Positions 7,501 to 12,617 of a stretch of 12,617 nt of DNA are shown here, piece by piece (the stretch's first letter is position 1; the number at the start of each line of letters is the position of its first letter). The stretch covers positions 1 through 12,617 of the forward strand of contig JAYVIQ010000222.1 in the NCBI GenBank assembly GCA_043770215.1, given 5' to 3'. The stretch comes from JAYVIQ01 sp043770215 (GTDB lineage Bacteria; Bacteroidota; Bacteroidia; Cytophagales; JAAEPT01). The position numbers and the translations under genes are program-made. Below the pieces are notes generated by a model. The model was not told the DNA's origin. It ran no database searches and saw nothing but the letters and a program-made list of their open reading frames with translations.

Positions 7501-7890
7501 ATGGCATTACAAGATAAGATAAAAGATGTAGCAATATTTCATGATACTTTCTCTATTGGCAATAGAACAGAACCTACTGCAAATATTGGAGATGAATACT
7601 TGCTTAGATATACGCTTTTAAAAGAAGAAAATGAGGAATATTTAGACGCTTGCAAAAAAAATGATTTGGTAGATATTGCAGATGCTTTGGGAGATCAATT
7701 GTACATTTTATTTGGAACAATTTTAAGACATGGTTTACAACATAAAATAGAAGAAGTATTTGATGAAATACAACGAAGTAACATGTCTAAACTTGATGAA
7801 AAAGGGTTTCCTATTTTTAGAGAAGATGGCAAAATATTGAAAAGCAACTTATATTTTAAACCAAATATAAAAGAGATTTTAGAAAAATAA
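7501..7890 (+). CDS. MazG / PRA-PH-like nucleoside triphosphate pyrophosphohydrolase family protein
   Basis: A 129-residue all-alpha pyrophosphohydrolase of the MazG/HisE superfamily, expected to hydrolyse a nucleoside triphosphate or related compound to the monophosphate and pyrophosphate. The metal-binding pattern is visible: EENEE at residues 42-46 (ExxE type) followed by DIADALGDQLYILFG at 58-72 (DxxDxxxD type). The C-terminal part, FDEIQRSNMSKLDEKG then REDGKILKSNLYFKPN, matches the small single-domain subgroup that resembles phosphoribosyl-ATP pyrophosphatase but is not the histidine enzyme. The natural substrate is not predictable; house-cleaning of aberrant nucleotides is the usual guess. 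The ATG start fits the family N-terminus (VAIFHDTF). It is divergent from the receptor gene with a 72-base gap, is not adjacent to his genes, and appears monocistronic. No neighbour resembles a toxin-antitoxin partner. Confidence 0.82.
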   Translation: MALQDKIKDVAIFHDTFSIGNRTEPTANIGDEYLLRYTLLKEENEEYLDACKKNDLVDIADALGDQLYILFGTILRHGLQHKIEEVFDEIQRSNMSKLDEKGFPIFREDGKILKSNLYFKPNIKEILEK

Positions 7891-7999
7891 ATCTTATGCA
7901 AAAAAGTAGACTGTGTGTACTTTAAGGGTAAATTGTAGTGATACCTTGTTTTAGTTTAAAATAGAAGCTGTTAGAATTAAAGAATCCTAACGTTAATTT

Positions 8000-8039
8000 T
8001 TCATACAACATAAAAATTTTAAATTTTTTGTTGTGTGAA
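8000..8039. repeat. Long hairpin between the MazG-like gene and kup (possible bidirectional terminator)
   Basis: TTCATACAAC (8000-8009) pairs with GTTGTGTGAA (8030-8039), with one G-U. The stem continues inward through eight further A-T pairs with one bulged T (8011) to a three-base loop, about 18 pairs in total. It lies in the 257-base gap (7891-8147) between two convergent gene ends, where a shared terminator would be expected. No clean U-tract follows the stem on either strand, and the distance to either stop codon (110 to 150 bases) is long. A weaker imperfect hairpin lies around 7905-7924, just after the MazG-like gene. Nothing else was recognised in this gap. Confidence 0.5.
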
Positions 8040-8147
8040 GTAATTATAATTTTTGTGGTTAAAAATTTATTAACTCTATTTAACCAATCTTTAGATGGCA
8101 TGAAATGCAATAAAGAAGAATTTTAAACCAACCACCCTTTCCAAATA

Positions 8148-10100
8148 TCAATCTAAAATTCTTTTTAAAACAATGGATTTAGTTTTGTTTGGAACTATCA
8201 ACGGAAACTTTTCTATTTTTACGTTTCCAGCATCTAATCCAAATTCTCTACCTTCTGAAAGCGCAAATTTTTGCAACAGAAAATGTGTATTTAAAACCAA
8301 TTTGCTGAAAAATGGCAACAAATTATCATTAGACAAGTATTTTTCTATGATTACAAATCTAAAATCTCCTACATAATTATTTTTGTGCAAAGAAACATAT
8401 CTACTATAAATATCTATTTCTTTTCTAGCCACCATATCTTCTACAACGTCTTTAAAAAACAAATTTATACGAGGCTCTACTCTAAATCCTAAATTAAAAT
8501 CAACCCTTATAACATCATCTTCAAAATGATGCGTCACTTTATAAGATGCTTCAAAGGGCTGATCCAATACATTTACATGAATAAACCAATACAAATCTGC
8601 TCTTTTGGGTCTTTTTTGTAGAATAGAATACATTATTTTTTCCTCTACTTCATCTACACTTGCTGCACTTGTCATATAAACTAAATGTGTTGCATACTTA
8701 GCAACGCTTTGGTCTTTTGAAAGCTCAACCAACATTTTGCCGCTATCATGTATGTTTACATACTTTTCTAATCCTTGTTTTATAAGTTTAGACTCATATG
8801 TTACATACATTACAAAGATTAAAGAAGATCCAATAATTAAAGTTACATACCCTCCGTGTGGAAATTTCTCTAAATTTGCCAACAAAAATGCAACTTCTAC
8901 AATCATAAATGTAAGGGTTAATGGTATGGATATAAACTTATTCCACTTGGCTTTTAATAAGTAAAAATAAAGCAAAATAGTGGTACTAAACATACACAAT
9001 ACTATAGATAAACCATAGGCAGATTCCATTGCAGAAGACTCTCTAAAATACAAAACAACAAAAACACACCCTATAAACAACCCCCAGTTTATAGCCGGTA
9101 TATACAGCTGACCTTTTTGGTTAGACGGATAATTTATTTTGAATTTTGGCCAAAAATTTAGACGTATTGCTTCATTTATTAAAGTAAATGAGCCACTAAT
9201 TAATGCTTGTGATGCAACTATTGCTGCTGCTGTAGCAATCATAACAGCTGGAAACATAAACCATTTAGGTATAATTTGAAAAAATGGATTTACACCAACT
9301 ACGAATCCCTTTCCATACAATACAGAAGCTCCTTGACCAAAATAATTGATTAAAAGCATCGTTTTTACAAAAATCCAGCTAACTCGTATATTCACTCTTC
9401 CACAATGGCCCATATCACTATACAAGGCTTCTGCACCTGTTGTACATAAAAACACTGCTCCTAACAACCAAAATCCATCTGGATAAATTGCTAATAGCTT
9501 GTAGGCATAATAAGGATTTATAGCACTAATTATTTGAGGAAATTTTATAAAAGATATAAACCCAAAAACACCAAGCATACTAAACCATACTAACATAACA
9601 GGACCAAAAGCTTTGCCTACTACATTTGTTCCAAATTGCTGAATGACAAAAAGAACAAACAAAATTGCAATAACAATAGGTACTGTTGGTATGTTAGGAT
9701 TAAAATACCTTAATCCTTCTATAGCTGAGGATACTGAAATTGGAGGCGTAATGATTCCATCTGCTAAAAGTGCTGCTCCACCAATCCAAGCTGGGATAAT
9801 AAGCCATTTTTTCTTTTCTCTTACAAGTGTAAATAAAGAAAAAATTCCTCCTTCTCCGTTGTTATCTGCTCTTAGGGTAATTAGGACATATTTAATGGTT
9901 GTCTGCAATGTTAAGGTCCAAAAGACACAAGAGAGTCCGCCTAAAATTAGTGTTTCAGAAATAGGCCTATTTCCAATTATTGCTTTTAAAACATACAAAG
10001 GCGAGGTACCTATATCACCAAAAATTATTCCAATAGTGACAAGAACACCTGCTGCAGATAAAACATTGTGAGGATTGTGCGAAGAAGATTGTGACGACAT
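8148..10100 (-). CDS. kup: KUP-family potassium uptake protein
   Basis: A proton-coupled potassium importer of the inner membrane (KUP/HAK/KT family). From the ATG at 10100 it is 650 residues. The first about 430 form the hydrophobic core, expected to be 12 helices, with the KUP hallmarks GDIGTSPLY (28-36), NNGEGGIF (80-87), ADGIITPPISV (113-123) and TTGAEALYSDMGHCG (220-234). About 215 residues of cytoplasmic C-terminal domain follow. An in-frame TTG at 10118 would add six residues. I prefer the ATG because the predicted -7 element at 10126-10133 puts the transcription start almost on the TTG, leaving it no leader. The gene stands alone, convergent with the MazG-like gene, with a 491-base gap upstream. 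Some bacterial KUP proteins respond to c-di-AMP, but the sequence gives no direct evidence here. Confidence 0.93.
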   Translation of the reverse strand: MSSQSSSHNPHNVLSAAGVLVTIGIIFGDIGTSPLYVLKAIIGNRPISETLILGGLSCVFWTLTLQTTIKYVLITLRADNNGEGGIFSLFTLVREKKKWLIIPAWIGGAALLADGIITPPISVSSAIEGLRYFNPNIPTVPIVIAILFVLFVIQQFGTNVVGKAFGPVMLVWFSMLGVFGFISFIKFPQIISAINPYYAYKLLAIYPDGFWLLGAVFLCTTGAEALYSDMGHCGRVNIRVSWIFVKTMLLINYFGQGASVLYGKGFVVGVNPFFQIIPKWFMFPAVMIATAAAIVASQALISGSFTLINEAIRLNFWPKFKINYPSNQKGQLYIPAINWGLFIGCVFVVLYFRESSAMESAYGLSIVLCMFSTTILLYFYLLKAKWNKFISIPLTLTFMIVEVAFLLANLEKFPHGGYVTLIIGSSLIFVMYVTYESKLIKQGLEKYVNIHDSGKMLVELSKDQSVAKYATHLVYMTSAASVDEVEEKIMYSILQKRPKRADLYWFIHVNVLDQPFEASYKVTHHFEDDVIRVDFNLGFRVEPRINLFFKDVVEDMVARKEIDIYSRYVSLHKNNYVGDFRFVIIEKYLSNDNLLPFFSKLVLNTHFLLQKFALSEGREFGLDAGNVKIEKFPLIVPNKTKSIVLKRILD

Positions 10101-10125
10101 TTCGTTTATTTTTACCAAACGGAAG

Positions 10126-10154
10126 CAAATGTATGAAATTCATATATATATATG
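10126..10154 (-). promoter_or_regulatory. Predicted kup promoter with overlapping palindromes
   Basis: On the minus strand TACATTTG (10133-10126) is a perfect TAnnTTTG -7 element, 25 bases upstream of the kup ATG. No proper TTTG -33 element stands 17 to 20 bases upstream; only TTAA is there. Instead, two palindromes fill the spacer: TATGAA-A-TTCATA (10132-10144), which touches the -7 element, and CATATATATATATG (10141-10154). A perfect -7 with a poor -33 and adjoining inverted repeats suggests a regulated promoter. The regulator is unknown. Confidence 0.5.
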
Positions 10155-10505
10155 TTAAAATAAATAACAATAGTATAAAATTATAGTAAATAGTCCTGAA
10201 AATTTAGTGGTATCTTGAAAGAATGGAGATTGAAAAAGATTTTTTTTTTGTTTTAACTAAAATTTTTACATTTATTGGGTGCGTTGATATTTCAAAACAG
10301 TTTAAATACTTCTTTAAAAAATATTTTTGAATTTATGTTTATTAAAAAAAGCTCTTAAGTTTATTCAAAAAATTACATTCAAAATTAATTTTTAAAATCG
10401 GCTTATACTCCTAATAAAAAAGTGAATTATTTAATAACAAACTATTTTAGGTGACCTTTCTTCTAGTTATCATTAAAAAAAAAATGAAATTAATCCCAAA
10501 ATATT
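10155..10505. other. AT-rich gene-free stretch between kup and the sigma factor
   Basis: About 350 bases with no supported gene. It contains a T10 run (10240-10249), an A10 run near 10475-10484, a short inverted repeat AGGTGACCT (10449-10457) and one perfect TAnnTTTG match (10322-10329) lacking an upstream partner. A 35-codon open stretch (10223-10330) looks like chance. No tRNA, riboswitch or terminator was recognised. Confidence 0.5.
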
Positions 10506-10535
10506 CTTGCATTTATTTTACAAACTTTAACTTTA
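10506..10535 (+). promoter_or_regulatory. Candidate housekeeping promoter upstream of the ECF sigma gene
   Basis: CTTG (10506-10509), an 18-base spacer and TAACTTTA (10528-10535). This matches the Bacteroidota TTTG / TAnnTTTG pattern with one mismatch in each element. It would start transcription near 10541, immediately upstream of the ECF-type element, giving a basal plus autoregulated arrangement. Confidence 0.35.
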
Positions 10536-10544
10536 AAAACGTAA

Positions 10545-10574
10545 TGCAACCTTTTTCATAAATTAAAAGTCTAA
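10545..10574 (+). promoter_or_regulatory. Predicted ECF-type promoter of the sigma/anti-sigma operon
   Basis: TGCAACC (10545-10551), a 17-base spacer and GTCTAA (10569-10574), 17 bases upstream of the sigma factor ATG. An AAC-containing -35 and a GTC-containing -10 with 16 to 17 bases between is the general shape of ECF promoters. It does not fit the TTTG/TAnnTTTG housekeeping pattern. Its position directly before an ECF sigma gene suggests autoregulation. Confidence 0.5.
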
Positions 10575-10591
10575 AGTATTAAGCAGACACA

Positions 10592-11158
10592 ATGACAAAC
10601 GAAAGTGAGTTAAACAAATTGATAACAGGATGTAAAAACAAAGACAGAAAGTCACAAAAAAGACTTTATGAATTGTATAACAAACGGTTATTTATATTAT
10701 GCAATAGGTATTGCAGAAACGAAGCTGAGGACGTGCTTCAAGTTGCTTTTATTAAAATATTTAACAACATAGAAAAATACGAAGGTTCTGGATCTTTTGA
10801 AGGTTGGATTAAAAAAATTACTATAAATACAGCAATATCAGCATATCATAAAAGAAATATACTGCAAAATTCCAATGACATTGTAGATTATGAAGAATTT
10901 AGTATAGATGATAAATATGCAGATGTAGTTTCTCAAATGAGTGCACAAAATATACTAGAGCTTATAAATAGTTTGCCAGACATTTATAGAGTAACCTTTA
11001 ATTTATATGCAATAGAAGGATACAAACACAATGAAATTGCTGAAATGTTACAAATTTCTGAGGGAACTTCAAAATCTCAATTGTCTAGGGCAAGAAAAAT
11101 GTTGCAAGAAAAATTAGAACACACAACACTAAAAGAAAAAAATATAAAATATGCCTAA
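10592..11158 (+). CDS. ECF-family RNA polymerase sigma factor
   Basis: A 188-residue sigma-70 family factor of the extracytoplasmic-function type, with only regions 2 and 4. Region 2 spans about residues 22-90: YELYNKRLFILCNRYCRN, then AEDVLQVAFIKIFNNI, then FEGWIKKITINTAISAYHK, covering core binding and -10 recognition. Region 4 spans about 121-172, with a helix-turn-helix in HNEIAEMLQISEGTSKSQLSRARKML that recognises the -35. The GTSKSQLSRAR ending is common in Bacteroidota ECF factors. The ATG start fits the family, and a TGCAACC/GTCTAA promoter just upstream suggests it activates its own operon. The stop codon overlaps the start of the next gene by eight bases, which indicates translational coupling to a probable anti-sigma factor. 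The regulon and stimulus cannot be read from this window. Confidence 0.92.
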   Translation: MTNESELNKLITGCKNKDRKSQKRLYELYNKRLFILCNRYCRNEAEDVLQVAFIKIFNNIEKYEGSGSFEGWIKKITINTAISAYHKRNILQNSNDIVDYEEFSIDDKYADVVSQMSAQNILELINSLPDIYRVTFNLYAIEGYKHNEIAEMLQISEGTSKSQLSRARKMLQEKLEHTTLKEKNIKYA

Positions 11159-11996
11159 CAATAGATTTGATTCCATTCTTAAATCTAAACTAAAGGATAT
11201 GGATATGACTCCTAGTTCAGGGGTTTGGAGTAAAATAGAGAAAGAATTAGCTACAAATACCCCTATATCTTTTTGGAAAACTAAAACTATTTTTGGAGCT
11301 ATTGCACTAGTTTCTGTGGTAGCAGTTGTTTTTTTGGGTTTGCTTTCTATTTATGACAATAATGAAAGCAATAAAGGGATACAATTACCTAAATCCAAAG
11401 AACCCACATCTATTTCTAAAGAATATAATCTTGGTAAAGATGAATATATCATTTCTACACAAAGTAATGTTTCTAGTAATGCCTCGATTATTTCTTCTAA
11501 AAATAAAAAAAGTCTAATTCCTAAACCTTTTTTACCTCAAAATAAAATTCAACAAAAAGAAGAATCTACTCTTTTAGAAAAAACAGAAGGTGGTTTAATA
11601 CTTTCAGAAGAAGAAACATTACCAACACATTTTACCCCACCTACAAAAAAAGAAAATACAAAAGTGTTTGAAAAAATTTATCAATCAGGAGAAGTGGTTT
11701 ATGTAGAATTTGAATTTCAAAACGTTTCTGGCTTTTCTACAAAACGTGTAGAGAGCTGGATAGAATTTCCTGAATGGGTAGATATAAAAACAGTAGAGAC
11801 CACTGGTCAAAGCTCAGGAATATTAGTTAAAACTATAAAAAGAGAAAAATACAATACTGTTGTATGGGTTGCCGAAGGAAACTTTGAAGGTGATTTAAAT
11901 TCTATTGAGAGCAAAGGAACAATAGAATATCGCTTTGTGATTAAAGAAAGTAAAAAACAAAGCGATATAAATGCCTTAAAACCTGAAATAAAATAA
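11151..11996 (+). CDS. Single-pass membrane protein, probable anti-sigma factor with unrecognised extracytoplasmic domain
   Basis: A 281-residue protein in three parts. A short cytoplasmic N-terminus (1-45) carries FDSILKSKLKDMDMTPSSGVWSKIEKEL. It resembles the helical segment found before the membrane helix in many proteins encoded next to Bacteroidota ECF sigma factors. One transmembrane helix spans about 46-67. The extracytoplasmic part has a Ser/Lys/Glu-rich linker (68-170) and a predicted beta-rich domain (171-266; VVYVEFEFQNVSG, ESWIEFPEWVDIKTVE, TVVWVAEGNFEG, GTIEYRFVIKE). I do not recognise this last domain; an Ig-like or DUF11-like sandwich is possible. It has no canonical ASD zinc motif and no OmpA or beta-barrel region. 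The start overlaps the sigma gene by eight bases. It ends one base before the convergent RraB-like gene. Anti-sigma function is inferred from topology and coupling only. Confidence 0.62.
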   Translation: MPNNRFDSILKSKLKDMDMTPSSGVWSKIEKELATNTPISFWKTKTIFGAIALVSVVAVVFLGLLSIYDNNESNKGIQLPKSKEPTSISKEYNLGKDEYIISTQSNVSSNASIISSKNKKSLIPKPFLPQNKIQQKEESTLLEKTEGGLILSEEETLPTHFTPPTKKENTKVFEKIYQSGEVVYVEFEFQNVSGFSTKRVESWIEFPEWVDIKTVETTGQSSGILVKTIKREKYNTVVWVAEGNFEGDLNSIESKGTIEYRFVIKESKKQSDINALKPEIK

Positions 11997-11997
11997 A

Positions 11998-12354
11998 CTA
12001 ATCTGCCAGTATATGCCAGCCGTCTAACTTACAATCTAATTTATACCCTTCTTTCCAAAGATTAGAATACCAATCTTTTACCACAGAAACTTGCATAAGC
12101 ATAGGCTGCGACATAGCTATTAATTCGCAGCCATCTTCATATTTTTCAATACTGTCTATATCAGCACCCATTTCTTCTAGAAGCTCTTCCATTTGTTCTA
12201 GCTTTGTAAGTTTGTCAGACATTATAAAAAATTCAATGGAACACATAGAATTAGGCAACAAGTCCTCTTCTTTGTATAGTTGATTTAATACCGTTTCTAC
12301 TCTTTGTAAATCGAAATCGTCTTTAAACTCTTGTTCTGTAAAATATCTCGCCAT
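11998..12354 (-). CDS. Small acidic protein, possibly RraB-like (RNase E inhibitor family)
   Basis: A 118-residue soluble acidic protein without signal peptide or membrane helix. The core pattern from about residue 37 on runs SIEFFIMSDKLTKLEQMEELL, then a G-DIDSIE segment, a CELIAM strand, an MLMQVSVVKDWYSNLWKEGY helix, and a terminal DGW. The order of F-F-----D, helix, variable strand, helix and terminal YDGW-like motif is that of the ferredoxin-like RraB family, which inhibits RNase E in gammaproteobacteria. Here the end is LDGWHILAD. Similarity is judged by pattern only, so a DUF of related fold is equally possible. The ATG at 12354 is preceded by a 39-base gap after bioD on the same strand, so the two may be co-transcribed. 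It converges on the anti-sigma gene with a one-base gap and has no obvious terminator between. Confidence 0.5.
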   Translation of the reverse strand: MARYFTEQEFKDDFDLQRVETVLNQLYKEEDLLPNSMCSIEFFIMSDKLTKLEQMEELLEEMGADIDSIEKYEDGCELIAMSQPMLMQVSVVKDWYSNLWKEGYKLDCKLDGWHILAD

Positions 12355-12393
12355 TTTTTTAAATTCATTACGTTCTATAACTCTGTTTCAAAT

Positions 12394-12617
12394 CTATAAA
12401 AATAATTGACTCAACTCAACAGAAATTTCATCAAATTTTACAAAATCATCCTTTGAAACTTTGGGAACTCTATAATTTTTTACGTTGTTGGCTTTTTTTA
12501 TTATTATATCTTGCGCCTGTTTAGATTCATCTCCATTAAAAATAATCATTTCTAACTTTAAATTTCTAGCCTTTAGCACCTCTAAAGTAAGTAGGGTATG
12601 ATTTATACATCCCAAAT
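12394..12617 (-). CDS. bioD: Dethiobiotin synthetase BioD, C-terminal fragment (runs off the right edge)
   Basis: The last 74 codons of a gene whose start lies beyond the window. The visible sequence begins LGCINHTLLTLEVLKARNL and continues with MIIFNGDESKQAQDIIIKK. This matches the BioD signature in which S/N-YLGSINHTLLT is followed by a G-IFNG strand (nucleotide-binding end of the P-loop fold). The partial codon at the edge ends in AT, which would fit the usual Tyr before LG. BioD closes the ureido ring of dethiobiotin from diaminopelargonate, CO2 and ATP in the cytoplasm. The leucine at 12615-12613 is a TTG inside the conserved motif, not a start. Other bio genes may lie beyond the edge. 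A 39-base gap separates it from the downstream RraB-like gene. Confidence 0.85.
   Translation of the reverse strand, partial: LGCINHTLLTLEVLKARNLKLEMIIFNGDESKQAQDIIIKKANNVKNYRVPKVSKDDFVKFDEISVELSQLFL

Noticed and set aside
7501..7890. MazG-like gene as an antitoxin or part of a defence system
   Set aside because: No toxin, nuclease or other defence gene adjoins it. The neighbours are a receptor and kup, and the family is commonly a single housekeeping gene.
7922..8110. 62-codon minus-strand open frame between the MazG-like gene and kup
   Set aside because: Runs through the long hairpin, has no family resemblance and no promoter. Best explained as chance in AT-rich DNA.
9643..10071. 142-codon plus-strand open frame opposite kup
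   Set aside because: Fully antisense to a conserved membrane domain with strong codon constraint, and the product has no recognisable features.
10101..10118. Longer KUP start at TTG 10118
   Set aside because: Adds six non-conserved residues and would sit essentially at the predicted transcription start; ATG 10100 fits better.
10223..10330. 35-codon plus-strand open frame (starts MEIEKDFFFVLTKIF) in the kup/sigma gap
   Set aside because: Built around a T10 run, without promoter or conserved pattern. Not supportable without homologues or expression data.

Overview
The window reads as ordinary chromosome from an AT-rich member of the Bacteroidota. The evidence is threefold. Good promoter candidates match the Bacteroidota housekeeping pattern (TTG, about 19 bp, TAnnTTTG). 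Shine-Dalgarno sequences are nearly absent. The gene families are typical of the group: a short class I ManA, a DeaD-type helicase with an RGG tail, an ECF sigma factor ending in the usual GTSKSQLSRAR stretch, and KUP. I cannot place it below phylum level. No rRNA, tRNA, insertion sequence, CRISPR array or phage gene was seen.

Left part (1-2849): a compact minus-strand operon, pgi-manA-lipB. Pgi and ManA interconvert glucose-6-P, fructose-6-P and mannose-6-P. LipB starts lipoate synthesis and is cut by the window edge. A good promoter lies between pgi and the divergent YraN-family gene. manA carries an unusual run of nine G near its 5' end.

Middle (2850-7890): a YraN-family nuclease-fold protein, then a 264-bp gap leading to a DeaD/CsdA-like RNA helicase. 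The helicase gene runs convergently into, and overlaps, a large membrane receptor gene (Cache-like sensor, HAMP, GAF, coiled coil) that has no recognisable output domain. The helicase's intrinsic terminator is built from codons of the receptor gene. Divergent from the receptor is a small MazG/PRA-PH-like pyrophosphohydrolase.

Right part (7891-12617): a 257-bp gap with a long hairpin, then kup (potassium uptake, minus strand) with a palindrome-rich promoter. A gene-poor 491-bp AT-rich region follows. Next is an ECF sigma factor and a translationally coupled single-pass membrane protein, probably its anti-sigma factor, behind an ECF-type promoter that suggests autoregulation. On the minus strand at the end are a small RraB-like protein and the 3' part of bioD.

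I did not find a clearly new multi-gene system. The most interesting items are the terminator embedded in the opposing gene, the output-less receptor, the sigma/anti-sigma pair with an unrecognised extracytoplasmic domain, and the G9 tract in manA.
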